Source: Symsagittifera roscoffensis (Eukaryota; Xenacoelomorpha; Acoela; Convolutidae). Taken from it: a stretch of DNA of 64,000 nucleotides. The position numbers and the translations under genes were made by a program. The notes under the pieces are model-generated. The model did not search any database, was not told the origin of the DNA, and saw only the letters and a program-made list of their open reading frames with translations. Shown in pieces: positions 18,040 through 29,830 of the stretch; position 1 is the first letter of the stretch; every line of letters begins with the position of its first letter. The stretch lies in the NCBI RefSeq assembly GCF_963678635.1, contig NC_087062.1, positions 57,358,287 through 57,422,286 on the forward strand, given 5' to 3'.

Positions 18040-18556
18040 TGTGTCGCGTGTTTTGTGACCATGCGCTGATAAGAGCTGGAGAATCCGTGACCGACAGCTG
18101 CTTGATTTTGCGAAATTGGTGACCAATTGCTTAGCCTTGCAGTATTTCGCATTAATCTTTTAAGCATGTGCTGAATTGCTGCTTTTTGCATTTTGCAAGT
18201 CGCTTTTTGCAAGTCGTATCCAGGTATTTATGTACATCGTACATTTATGTTCTCGTACATTATTCAAGGCGGCATTTTTGTTCACAGCTCAGAGTGTCTA
18301 GAAGACGATGTTCATAGTACAAGAATTGCATTCCGAGAACACTTTTTTGTGAATGATCATAATAGTAGAGAGATGAAAATTTTTTAATGAAAATTAATTC
18401 TGATCATTTCGTACGCCGAATTGGAAAAATTCTCAAACTTGTTCTGCGCCATTAGCGGCTGAATTGATAGTCAAATTTAACTGGCTTTGAGTTTTCAGGC
18501 TAACCTCAAAGAACTCATTAGGCATCGATTGGGGTACCATATTAAGGTCATTCCAG
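18040..18556. repeat. Duplicated block, copy A, left segment
   Basis: Closely matches 22095-22640, with blocks such as GACCATGCGCTGATAAGAGC, TTCAAGGCGG and GCGCCATTAGCGGCTGAATT in the same order. In copy A the match is interrupted after TCATTCCAG (18556) by an LTR-containing insertion. Confidence 0.8.
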
Positions 18557-19587
18557 CGGAAACAGTTCTAAACTAGAATTTATATTTGGTTATAAATATA
18601 ATTTTCTAATTCTATAAAATATTCTTATCTAGCCAATCATATTCCATAACTAACATTTACACTCATTTGTAAGTGCTGACACTACTTGTAGTTTCAGCAC
18701 CAGAGCATTTTGATTTAAACTTAGAACACAGTTGTTCTCCTTCTGGAAACTAACTCGCATAAACTAGTATACACTAGATCTATTGAGACTAGGATATATA
18801 AGAGTAAGATTAAGATCGGTATTATACTAAGAAGTTGCACGAATCTATCCGGCCGAAAATAAGATAGCGTGACAAGCAGACGGTGTACCTTATCTGAAAT
18901 TACTCTATGAGTACAGTCAACCGAACATAACTCATCTGGTGCGACCAAAAGTCTCGAACAAGACCTTAACTAGCTTAGATTTAGAAAAAAATAGATTTTA
19001 GAATAAGACAATTGCAAATTTTCAAAAATTTTGCATGAAATAGACAATTTATTAGAAATGTCTCTCCGGCTCAAAAGATCACCGCCAATTTTCCAAACAA
19101 AACGAGAAATACCAGGTATTGCGTGAAGACCAAGAACCAGGCACGATCTATGAGTAGGAAGAAATCTACCGATTCATTTCATGACAGTACAAAGGAAACC
19201 GGAACAAACCTATGTATTTAGAATCCTTTCCGCAGTAAACTTAGATTTTCATTTACTGACATAAAATTTGAAGAAATCCTTCAGTAACCTTAATGGTGCT
19301 AAACCTACTATTTAAACAAAAACGACTGATAAAAACAACACAAGTCGTTCGCTCCAAAAAACCTGCAGTAAATTAAAACATTTTGAATAAAATAACTTAT
19401 TAAATAAAAATACAACAATTAGTTAAAACAAAAAATCATCGATAGTTTTAAAAACCTATCGTATCATTTCTTCATCCCAGCTTTATCACCTAAAAAAATA
19501 ACAGCCAATTACACAAAGCTAACATCATCTAAACCTTAATCTTAAATTTTTCACACTAAAAACTTTATTTAAATTTTATTTATTTAG
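18557..19587 (+). mobile_element. Second LTR plus leader of a related giant element
   Basis: 18557-18934 is homologous to the 3' LTR at 16625-17043 and has a clearer TATA box (TATATAAG, 18795-18802). After the LTR end CTCA (18934) and two bases comes TGGTGCGACCAAAAGTCTCG, starting at 18937; it begins with TGG as expected for a tRNA-primed binding site. The remaining 630 bases look like a non-coding 5' leader. No gag follows, so this is a 5' fragment and not a complete element. A stretch of about 100 bases occurs on both sides of the insertion (about 18460-18556 and 19588-19690). Confidence 0.6.
18937..18954 (+). promoter_or_regulatory. Candidate tRNA primer-binding site
   Basis: TGGTGCGACC begins 2 bases after the inferred LTR end. 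A primer-binding site starts with TGG, complementary to the tRNA CCA end. The rest would pair with a tRNA acceptor stem ending GGTCGCACCA. The primer tRNA is not identified. Confidence 0.35.
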
Positions 19588-21085
19588 CTGAATTGATAGT
19601 CAAAAATTACCTTGTTTTGAGTTTTCAGGCTAACCTCAAATAACTCTCGTTAGGCATCGATTGTGGTACCATATTAAAGTCCTTCCATTCATTTTTGAAT
19701 TCGCAAGAAATATTTTAGAAACTTGGTTCCGCTTAAGAGAAGTTGGTCTAATTTCTAATTAATTGCGTTTTTCATTCCTTTTTTTCTGCAAGCAATACGA
19801 GGTAAAACTGAGCACTAGATAGGCGCAAAATTTAGTGACTAAAAGTCACTGGAATTCAGATTCACACGTCTTTAAGCATTTTCTAATTGCAATTCGATTC
19901 CCCGTACAACCTTTCCTTTGATTCCGCACGTGTAACGTCAGTTTGGTTCTCAAATTTTGTCGCGGATTTTGCAACAAGCGATCATAGCGTTTCGCAATTT
20001 TCCAGATTCCGCAAATGTAAGCAATTTTTTTTCTTAAACTCAACAAAAACAATTAATAGTTATGGCTAGATATATTACCTTGCTAAAACGGAATTTCATG
20101 AAACAGTTGGTAAAAAATATTTCAAATCAACTTGTTTTTTGTCTGATAATTTGGTAATCTTAGAATCTTAAAAGCGAATGAGCTAAATTATGAATATGGA
20201 TTTGCGGTTATTGGGAAAAAAGGTTCTACTTAAGTGACAATCAGGTAGTATTTATTGGTGGTATTTTGGATGAGTGCTGTATTTTGAATGAAGACAAGTG
20301 CCTTTAGGATGCGTGCCAACGGCGGTATTTGGAACTTTCAGTTAATCTCTAAACCCTGACCTAATTATGATTCCAAATCAGCAGTTAAGGTTATCATTTC
20401 AAAAACTTCTGAACTCATCCTCTATTTTCTTATCTGTTAAATCGGGTTGAAGGTTGGAATAAAAGTCTGATTAGAGTAAAAATTCGCCTAGTTCTAATTT
20501 AAACTCGCACTTAATTTTAAAATACTATCATGAAGCCAAATTGGGATGAAGTTAAATTAGAATTCAGCAACAAAGCCCATGAATTACTTTGTTTCAGATT
20601 TTTTCCATTCTTTAAGTAATTGAGATGCGAAAAGAGCTTTTGGAAAACTTAGCGGTTGAGTTCAAACTAATATCAAAAATTGAGATCGAACTCTTGGCAC
20701 TAATTTAGATTGAGCTATTGGAAGTAAATGTGATTACACTCAAGAAAAGTCTCGCTGCTGACCCACAAAAAACCTTTAGATCAAAAACTTAACTTCAAGG
20801 TGCAAATACTTACATTTGAAATCCGCAGCAATTTGAGGATTTTGCTTACACTTTGCGGAGTCTGCTCACACTTTGCGATTTCCGCTTACAAAGGACTCTA
20901 TTAATTATTCAGGTTGCGAAACTTTTGTTTCGAAATTGGCTGTTTGTGAAGCAAGTTTATGCAACACAGCGTTTTTACTATTGGTTTGTGCAATCCAAAT
21001 TGGCGAAGAAAATCGAAGAAAATTGTCGTGGAACGCACAAAAAAAACTGTTTTCGTCCTGCTGCGGAATCCGCTAAACAGTTTGG
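19588..21085. repeat. Duplicated block, copy A, right segment
   Basis: Homologous in order and content to about 22535-24030. Shared blocks include AGATAGGCGCAAAATTTAGT, a region rich in GATTCCGC-type motifs, and a stretch near 20590-20760 (TTAAGTAATTGAGATGCGAA). Short indels and point differences are spread throughout, so the duplication is not recent. No protein similarity is visible. Confidence 0.8.
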
Positions 21086-21537
21086 ATTTGCAAGGGGGTA
21101 TGAAACTTTGGGAACAAATTAGAGTAGGGTTACAGCTTCATGTACTTAGAAAGAAAGCAGTCGCTGTGACATCATCTAAAAGATCGCGTTTAAAATGTTA
21201 ATTTTACATTTTACTTGTTAACGAGTAAAACTTCATCAGCAAATTCGGTTACTTAAAATAACAAATATGTTGATATACCATTTTGTACATTAGCAGATTT
21301 ATAAAGGGGGAGTTTTCCTCTCCCCAGGATTTCGACCACTTGACAAGGCAAAAATAGTATTTCGAGAAATCAGTTTTTTGTTGACTGGTCCTATTTTTTT
21401 CTGAAAGCGCCTTCAGCGCCAATGTTGTTCAATTTTGAGGGGAGAGCTTGCACAGGAAAAGGGCAAGTTTTGGTTCAATTTTTTCAGAAAAGTGCCTAAG
21501 AAGCGCCACTGAAAATGGTCAAAATGCTTCTTTGAAA

Positions 21538-22010
21538 TGACTGAAAATGAGCTATTTGAAGTAAATGATATTGCACTCTTGAAAAGTCTCGCTGCTAACC
21601 AACAAAAAGTAGATCATCAAAAACAAACAAATTTCAAAGGTAATTTCCAAATGTAATTATATATGTTACTGGAATCTGCAACAATTTGAACATTTCGGGT
21701 ACAATTTACGGAGTAGGCTTGCACTATGCAGATTCCACTTAGGATTTCGGATTCCACAACAGCGTAACTTTACTAAATACAGGTATTATAGTTTGTTTTT
21801 GGACTCCAAAAACTCTTCGGGGTTGCGGAAACTTTGCTGTGTATTTTGCAAAAGTGTCTCTTTTCGGATTGATTTCATGCCACACAGCATTTTTAATATT
21901 TGTTGGGGTAGTCCAAAAAGGCGAGATTGTCCGCTTGAAGACCCAAAGATAATAATTCGTATCCGACCCAATTTTTTTCCACGAGCACCTTCAGCGCCAT
22001 TATATACTAT
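21538..22010. repeat. Third, diverged copy of part of the duplicated block
   Basis: This stretch resembles 20690-21060 and 23640-24050 (for example AAGTCTCGCTGCTAACC, then GGTTGCGGAAACTTTG) but is considerably more diverged. It lies between copies A and B, suggesting repeated local duplication. Confidence 0.6.
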
Positions 22011-22094
22011 TTCTGAGGGGTTAGTGTGCACCGAAAAGTTGCGAGTTCATGGTCATTTTTTAAAAAAGACCCGTTTTTTGAAGTTTTGTTGTGT

Positions 22095-24060
22095 TGCGTA
22101 TTTTGTGACCATGCGCTGATAAGAGCTGGAGAATCCATGACCGACAGCTGCTTGATTCAACAGAATTGGTGACCAATTGCTTAGCCTTGCAGTATTTCGC
22201 ATTAATTTTTTTTAGTATGTGCTGAATTGCTGCTTTTTGCATTTTCCAATTCACTTTTTGCAAGTCGTATCCAGGTGTTTATGTATATCGTACATTTATT
22301 TTGTCGTACATTATTCAAGGCGGGGCATTTTTGCTCACAGCTCAGAGTGCCTAAAAGACAATGTTAATAGTACAAGAATTGCATTCCGAGATCACTTTTT
22401 TATGAATGATCAAAAAATGGCTGTTTTCAGCATAATAGTAGAAAAATGAAAAATTATAAATGAAAATTAATACTGATCAATTCGTACGTCGAATTGGAAA
22501 AATTCTCAAAATTGTTCCGCGCCATTAGCGGCTGAATTTATAGTCAAAAATTACCTTGTTTTGACATCTCAAGCAAACCTCAAAGAACTCTCGTTAGGCA
22601 TCGATCGGGGTAAAATATTAAGGTCCTTCCAGTCAACTTTTGATTTCGGAAAAAATATTTTAGAAACTTGGTCCCACGTTTAAGAGAAATTGGTCTAATT
22701 TCTTATTAATTGCGTTTTTCATTCCTTTTTTTGCAAGCAATACGAGGCAAACCTGCGCACTAGATAGGCGCAAAATTTAGTGACTAGAAGTCACTGGAAT
22801 CCAGATTCACACGTCTTTAAACATTTTTCTAATTGCAATTGGATTCCCCGTAATACCTTTCCTCTGATTCCGCGTTGTAACGTCAGTTTGGTTCGCACAT
22901 TTTTTCGCGGATTCTGCAACGAGCGATTATAGCGTTTCGCAATTTTCCAGATTCCGCAAATGTAAACTGATTCCGCAATTTTGTTTCTTAAACTTAACTA
23001 AAACAATTAATAGTTATGGCTAGGATAGGATCTATTACCTTGCAAATACGGAATTTCATAAAATATTTGGTAGTAAAATATTTCAAAATAACCTGTTTTT
23101 GGTATGATAATTTGGTAATCTTATATTCTAAAAAGCAAATGAACAAAAATAACAATTGGAACTTGCGGTTATTAGGAAGAGAGTTTCTATTTAAGTGACT
23201 ATCAGGAAGTATTTATTAGTGGTATTTTGTATGAGTGCTGTATTTTGATCGAAGACATGTCTATTAGGATGCATGCCATTTGGAGTTTTCAGTTAATCTC
23301 TAAATCCTGACCTAATTATGATTCCAAAACAGCAGTTAAGGTTATCATTTCAAAATATTCAGAACTCATCCTCTATTTTCTTATCTGTTAAATCGGGTTG
23401 AAGGTTGGAATAAAAGTTTGATTAGAGTAAAAATTCACCTAGTTCTAATTTAAACTTGCACTTAATTTTAAAATATTATCGTGAAGCCAAATTGGGATGA
23501 AGTTAAATTAGAATTCAGCAACAAAGCCCATGAATTACTTTGTTTCAGATTTTTTCCATTCTTTAAGTAATTGAGATGCGAAAAGAGCTTTTGGAAAACG
23601 TAGCGGTTGACTTCAAACTAATATCAAAAATTGAGATTGAACTCTTGGCACTAATTCAGATTAAACTGTTGGAAGTAAATGAGATTACACTCATGCAAAG
23701 TCTCGCTGCTGACCCACAAAAACATTTAGATCAAAAACGTAATTTCGAGGTGCAAATACTTACTTTTGATATTCGCAGCATTTTGAGGATTTTGCTTAAA
23801 CTTTGCGGAGTCTGCTCATACTTTGCGACTTCCGCTTACAGTTGTGGGTTCCAAAACAGCTTAATTTTACTGCATACAGATATTTTGATTTGTTTGAGGA
23901 CTCTATAAACTATTCAGGTTGCGAAACTTTTGTTCCGAAATTGGCTGTTTGTGAAGCAATTTTATGCTATACAGTGTTTTTACTATTGGTTTGTGCAATC
24001 CAAATTGGCGCAAAAAATTGAAGAAAATTGTCGTGGAATGCACAAAAAAACCTTGTGCGA
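22095..24060. repeat. Duplicated block, copy B (uninterrupted)
   Basis: This copy runs through both segments of copy A without the LTR insertion, so it shows the pre-insertion arrangement: the left segment (22095-22640) continues directly into the right segment (22535-24060). Short open frames inside it have no recognisable protein features. Confidence 0.75.
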
Positions 24061-24354
24061 GTTCGTTCACTTGAAGACCCAAAGATGGAAATTCGTGTCC
24101 GGAGAGTTACAGTGATTTCGGAGAGTTTGGTCGACTTAGAAAAACCCAAAGACACTCCTAAATCTACTCTCATTTTTGTGCTTTTTATTCGTGTAAGTTA
24201 CACGCATTACACTGGCAAAACTTGTGCAAACTTATCACATATTCTAATATTGCTCCGACTCCTTTTTAAGCGGGGAGTGAATAAAGATCGTATCATGAAA
24301 TCACTTGAGCAAATCTGTTTATATAACGGTTTGCCAATCAATCAAGCTACTCTT

Positions 24355-24883
24355 ATTGTTCCGACTTTCGATACGAAAGAAACGGAATATTTGTGCTCGG
24401 GGTGGGTTTTTTTCAGACAAATTTCGGCTTTTTAACTAGTCATTTTTGACGGAAATTTTAAAATATTATTCGAAAGGTATTGTTGTTCAGAGCTCAAATT
24501 TGAAAAAATATTCCACCTCTGATCATTTTTTGTAAAGTTACGGGGGTTTAAAGATTGCCATTTTGGCCAATTTGGGACAATTAACGCGCGATATATTTCG
24601 CGCTGTTAACGCGTAAGCGGAGAGTTAGTCCGTTCTAGAAATCGTTCCAAATTGGTTGAAAGAAGCTTATTTGTCATAATGGATTTGTTACATGGAGGGA
24701 AATTTTTCCTTTTTTCACTTTATATGGCGTGTGGGGGATGATTTTCATAAACAAATATAAAATTTTAGAAAAAAAAATTCATTTTGTTTCATTTGATTTA
24801 ATTTTTTAATGTTGTTAGTGGTCCATAAATCTTAAGAGGCAGTCGGAACATTCAGGGCTTCGCCCTCATACGAGCAGTCTTGT
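24355..24883 (+). mobile_element. R1 non-autonomous transposon, copy 1
   Basis: This copy defines the family. It begins TTGTTCCGACTTTCGATACG (with the short palindrome CTTTCGATACGAAAG) and ends with AGTCGGAACATTC, then the hairpin CAGGGCTTCGCCCT and ATACGAGCAGTCTTG. GTTCCGACT at the left and AGTCGGAAC near the right form an inverted repeat. Internal landmarks are GCCATTTTGGCCAATTTGGG and an ACGCG-flanked near-palindrome around GATATATTTCGCGC. It is about 530 bp with no coding capacity. Confidence 0.8.
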
Positions 24884-24971
24884 TATTATGATGCTTTATT
24901 TCAGCCCACACTTAAGAAAACAGCAGTGCGTCAAGAATGATTTTGAATGAAAAACGACCAGTAAGTGTTTT

Positions 24972-25495
24972 ATTGTTTCGACTTTCGATACGAAAGTAAC
25001 GGAATAATTGTGCCCGGGTGGGTTTTTTCTTCAGACAAATTTCGACTTTTTAACTAGCCATTTTTGATGGAATAATTTTTATCATTCGAAATGTATTGTT
25101 GACCTGAGCTTAAATATGAAAAGATTTTTTACCTGTGATCATTTTTCGTAAAATTATGGGGGTTTAACGATTGCCATTTTGGCCAATTTGAGACAATAAA
25201 CGCGATATATTTCGCGCTATTAACGCGTAAGAGAGATTTAATCCGGCATAGAAATCGTTCCAAATTGGTTCAAGGAAGCTTATATGCCATAATTGATTTG
25301 TTATTAGGAGCAAAATTTACCACTTAGTACTTATTATGACGTGTGGTTGGATGATTTTTTTAAAAAAACTTTCAAATTTTAGAAAAAAATTTTTCATTTC
25401 ATTTAATTACATTTAATTTTTTTGTTATTACTGCTCGATAAAACTCAACAGGCAGTCGGAACATTCAGGGCTTCGCACTGATACGAGCAGTCTTG
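24972..25495 (+). mobile_element. R1 copy 2
   Basis: Same orientation as copy 1, from which it is separated by 88 bases. It has the full set of landmarks, ending GCACTGATACGAGCAGTCTTG, with point differences including one in the terminal hairpin (GGGCTTCGCACTG). Confidence 0.8.
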
Positions 25496-27527
25496 TATAT
25501 TTTAATTAACGAAGTTGGCACTTGGGGTGGATGTAGGATTTTCTGGAGGGGTGATTCAATTTTTTAAGTAAACCAAATAAGGCCAGGCCAATTAGCCCAA
25601 TTTATGCAGTAACTTCTGCGTCACAGGCAAAATTGTACAAAAGTGGGGCCAAATGCCGTTTCTGAGCAATTTTGGAAGGTTTTGAGTAAAAAGTTGATTT
25701 TTTTTTGACGCACGCTTATTAAAATTAGTACTTACTGCTGCTGATGGCGGCGCCCTTAGAATTATTATAGGGTTGATCAGCCAAGCACGGATGTCGTAAA
25801 ATGGTGTCAAAGGGGGCTCTGGCCAGTGTGGGTGTTGAATTTTGAGAAAAAGGGCGTCACCTTTCCAAACTTCCCCGAAATTTGCTATTACTCTGTACTT
25901 TCCATGCTACATGAAAAGCTAATTTTTATATTCCTACAGGCTTTTATAGAACCGAGCAAAAAACTTAGATCTAGGCTGCTGGTCAACTTTAAAAAGATGT
26001 TTTGTCTAGTGACTCATCCTAAGACTGCAAACTTTTCTGGCGCGATTTCATGGACCGGTGATTTATTCTCTCTGCTGGCTATTTGAAATTCAAGTAGAAA
26101 ACATTTGCAAAGCTCTTAACCCATCGATCGATCTTTTCAGTTGAAACGGAAGAACAAACGTAAATAAAAACAACGAAGTAAATCACGACGACGAAACAGC
26201 CAGTGCATTTGTGGACTTGTGAATTGGTCTCCAAGGTGAAGAAGCAATTTGAGAGAAATGCTAATTGACGGGGCTGATTTATTGAGCACAAAATAGATGG
26301 GGTAGAAAATCGATCACAACAATATCACATCCCCCGGACTACAAAGGCAAATTAGGCCAGCGCTTTTTAATCTCTAAGTAGAAATAATCTACTTTTTCCA
26401 CCTGCGCCCGAGTATAGATATAATTGAATCGCAAATATTTTCCCGGTCGGTACATCCCTCAACCGCACTCTAATGGCAGGCATCCTTGCTTAGAGAAAAT
26501 TCAGTTAAAATACCCCTTCAGCATTGCCTAGAGAAATGAAGCCTTCACAACCAAAATTATTTTTATGCTTATCTTGAAATTTTAACTGAAAAAAAAAGCT
26601 AAAAAAAAAAGACAAATGCATGATGCATGTCGTTTTCATTTGTCTTCATAAATACTAATATATGCTTCACTGTGTTTAGAAGTTTATTGAACATACATTG
26701 ACACCATTTTAACCTTTTTTATATTTAAATTTGATGCCACTGCCAAAAAGAGGCTAAGCTTTTTTAGGTCATGATCAGTTGTTTTTTTTTGAGTCGGCAA
26801 ATGCAGTTGGTCAACCTTTTCAAAGTCATATAACATCAACGCTGGTCAAAAAGCAGATAAATTGCCAGCTAGACCTGACCGAAATTCATACAGCCAGAAT
26901 GGACAGTTGACTGTTTATTAATTTGGTAGTTACAAAGTTAATTCTCCGACTCAAGTTTTCAGAAAAAAGTGAAGTACTTTCTACGGTAAAAATTTGTCCT
27001 TGCTTTTTAGTTTTCACGCTTAATCTAATTTTCATTTGATTTTCTGCTTATTACCGCGGAGCCTTTTTCTTTTTGTCAGGTAGTCGCTTTTATCAGAGTT
27101 GCATTATGGCAAATATTCTCCACCTTTCACGAGTACTCAAATATACAAACAAACTCATTCGATATGCTGCCAATAAATAGCACGGCCGCGGGCTAAAAAG
27201 TGCATTTACCACAGCCCGGCCTTATCCGGCTGAAAAAGTGATAATATGACTTTCACTCCATCGAACTTGTTCTCCAGTTTTTTTTTTCAGCGTCGCTTGA
27301 ATTAATATTTTGACCAGCAAGTATTGCATTGTGAGAATATTTACAATTTGGTAATAATGATAATAGTTACGAATTTATGAGGCGGTAGTATAGAAAATTA
27401 CCTGTTTCATAAAAGTCTGGGCAGGCTAGAATTGGAAACTGAGATTTCCCTGGCCTCGACCCTTCTGCCCACTCGCGGGGCTGAAATTACTTTTTCAAAA
27501 TTCATTTCTCGTCTCTTGAGGTCATAC
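25496..27527. other. Intergenic, no gene seen
   Basis: AT-rich, with short frames that lack coding character. A small inverted repeat (AAGACAAATG...CATTTGTCTT) lies near 26609-26646. A slightly GC-richer stretch with pyrimidine runs lies at about 27250-27500, but no exon could be defended there. Confidence 0.45.
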
Positions 27528-27702
27528 CTCGATTAGCTTAATCTTAATTTGTTCTTCCTCTGCAACCTGTTCCGATTCTTTCATATTATGACCACGCTGG
27601 CAAGAAGTAACAAGACATTTTCTACTAAAGCCTTTTCTACAACAATTTCCACCAATATGTTCATATTTTTTGCCAAGAACACATTCCTTGACATTTAAAT
27701 AC
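27528..27702 (-). CDS. Possible Cys-rich internal exon
   Basis: Read on the minus strand, a 58-codon segment contains six Cys including a CC pair (KECVLGKKYEHIGGNCCRK and RKCLVTSCQRG), followed by an acidic/Gln/Lys tail. It is bounded by a good donor (CGAG|GTATGA, boundary at 27528) and a poor acceptor (AATTAAGCAG, lacking a pyrimidine tract). The Cys spacing does not match insulin-type chains. It could be a secreted Cys-rich domain or a chance frame; no neighbouring exon was found. Confidence 0.25.
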
Positions 27703-28106
27703 TGCTTAATTATCAATCGCCTAATCGATGATCATTGTTTTAATCGGTTAACCGTTTCATAAAATGTTCCGACCATCCGAGTTAAGAATATTCCTAAATT
27801 CGGAAATAAAACGAATAAATGGCTATCAAATATTTGTTAAAGGTAATTCTAGTTCCATAAAAACCAACCAAAAAAACTGCTGTGGGCAAACCAAGCTTTT
27901 TTTTCTCAAAATACAATGAGGCAGTGGTATAGATATTTTATCAATAAGAGCGAAAAAAATGAGCACAAAATTATCTGTCACTTTTTATGGAAACGTTTAA
28001 CGGAACAAAGAGCCCAGAAAACTGAAAAAAAAAACGGAAACCGGCTACATTTGAAGTAAGAAAAATTTTGATTAAGCTTAAATTGGTGACGCGAAAACTA
28101 TGCTCA

Positions 28107-28208
28107 AAACAAAATCTGAAATAATTTAGATGGTCGAAGCATAATCTGAAATAATGAAGATGGTCGGAACATAATCTGAAATAATGAAGACAGTCGGAAC
28201 ATAATCTG
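28107..28208. repeat. 30-bp tandem repeat just upstream of the small membrane-protein gene
   Basis: Three units of roughly GATGGTCGGAACATAATCTG followed by AAATAATGAA, with minor variants, end 34 bases before the ATG at 28242. The position suggests a promoter-proximal or 5' UTR array. The motif GTCGGAACA is also present in R1 and R2 termini. Confidence 0.7.
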
Positions 28209-28241
28209 CTTTCATAAGCTCTAAGTTATCTACTTCCGATT

Positions 28242-28571
28242 ATGGAAATGGACAGCTTCGGTTTCTACCATCCGAGTCACGACTCTGATTCATCTGCAGC
28301 TACTAGTTCGACTCCCAAGGAGAAAGTGCCTCAGAGCAACTTCGTGAACAATATGATGGCCGCCGTTTTTGCCTCCGTTTTATTCTACGCTATTCTTTCA
28401 CTGGTTTTCTTCGTCATAATCCTGGCACGATACCTCGAACAGAAGTGTTGCACTTCGGGCGATGGCGAGGAGAGTATTCGGATTAAGTTCAAGCCCGAGA
28501 AGGCTTCACTCGGATCCGGCAGTAGTGGCAAGCCGGGCGCCATCCACCTCGGAGCTATGCGCATAAAATAG
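28242..28571 (+). CDS. Single-pass membrane protein, 109 aa, one exon
   Basis: The gene stands out from its AT-rich surroundings by GC-rich third positions, as in the transporter exons at 55-59 kb. The start ATG at 28242 has a second ATG two codons on. The protein has a short acidic/Ser/Thr-rich N-terminus (SHDSDSSAATSSTPKEK), one membrane span (about residues 36-62, ASVLFYAILSLVFFVIILA), then a Cys pair (CC) at the membrane face that could be palmitoylated, and a basic Gly/Ser-rich tail ending HLGAMRIK. The shape recalls small single-pass channel subunits or similar modulators, but no family motif such as the KCNE signature is present. Function unknown. There is no AATAAA immediately downstream. 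Confidence 0.65.
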   Translation: MEMDSFGFYHPSHDSDSSAATSSTPKEKVPQSNFVNNMMAAVFASVLFYAILSLVFFVIILARYLEQKCCTSGDGEESIRIKFKPEKASLGSGSSGKPGAIHLGAMRIK

Positions 28572-28762
28572 TCAATCAAAAGTTTTTTAACCTAATGAAA
28601 AAGATAACTGTACAATTTTAATCAAATAATTAGATAAATTTGAAGCCGGAACCAAGTATACTTTTTTCACCAGCGCTGTTTTTCGAAGGATGAAGAATTT
28701 AGGTTTATGAGCAGCCAATTAAAAGAGAGAAATATTAAAGTAACAACTAGCTTTAACGCTTA

Positions 28763-29830
28763 ACAAGAGTGCTCGTATCAGGGCAAGTCTCTAGATGTTT
28801 CAACTGCACTTTAAAGTCCCGATGACTAAATTAAAAATTGCCGAAACTATTTGAAAAATGAGTACTTCAATTTTTTTTAAATAGATAGGTCAAAGTATTT
28901 TATTTAATAAAACAAAATCGCTTCCAAACAATTAGACCAAAAAAATTAGCCGATATGAACCACAAAAGTCAGCCTAAATATACAGACATTACAGCAAAAA
29001 AAATGAGTTCAAGTGTCGAATAATGATTAACTTACTACCAAAATTAGAACTTCAGAACCAAAAATAAAGCCCCTGCAAATTTACGAAACATTGATGCTCA
29101 AAGGTGATAAATCCTTTTAGAGTTTTGAGCTTAGGACAGCAACAGCTTTTAACCTGAAGTTTCTGTTTCCTGAGCCAAATCGCCATTTATTTTTTGAAGA
29201 CAAAGGTAGTTTTCGTTTTACTATTAAGCGAATCTTTTCTGCCAACCCCCTCCCCCTTAAAACTTGGTTCGGGTTTTTGTTTCAAAAGCAGATTTTGCTT
29301 TTGGTAATGCAATTCAGATATTAGTTTTCGTTCTTGTCATAGAAAAATTTGGGATTTAGCTTGCAAAATTTGCAGGTGACTCAAATGTTTCTTTTTGTCT
29401 TAAAATTTTTTGTTTTGAGACCAGTTTCAAAAAATGTCACCAATGAAGGCCTTTTAGGATGTGCTTGAAAATTTTCCAGAACAATTCAAATGTCAAATAC
29501 ATAACGTATGCTAAATGATCAAAAAGCGTTCTGAAAATTATCTGATTGTCAATCCATAAAACATAATTAAACATATTTTACCTACAGTTTTCTTGAATTA
29601 TATCGCGCGTTAATTGTCTCAAAAATACCAAAATGGCAACCGTTAAACCCCCATATTTTTACGAAAAACGATCACAGGTGAAAAAATTTTTCAAAATTAA
29701 GTTCAGGACAACAATACCTTTCGAATGATATTTAAACACTTTGTCAAAAATGGCTAGTTAAAAAGTCGAAATTTGTCTGAAGAAAAAAAATCCACCCTGT
29801 GCTTAAATATTCCGAAAGTCGGAACAATAA
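28763..29830 (-). mobile_element. R1 copy 3, reverse, internally expanded
   Basis: It begins with the reverse of the R1 right end (CAAGAGTGCTCGTATCAGGG) and ends with GAAAGTCGGAACAATAA. Landmarks TATATCGCGCGTTAATTGTC and CCAAAATGGCAACC are present from 29600 on. It is about twice the usual length, so extra DNA lies between about 28860 and 29580. Confidence 0.7.

Noticed and set aside
24028..24435. 135-codon + strand frame at the end of the duplicated block
   Set aside because: It spans the boundary between the duplicated block and R1 copy 1, so it joins unrelated repeat sequence and is not a gene.
27541..27700. Insulin or relaxin A-chain-like peptide on the minus strand
   Set aside because: The CC pair is followed by Cys at +8 and +13, not the CC-X3-C-X8-C spacing of that family.
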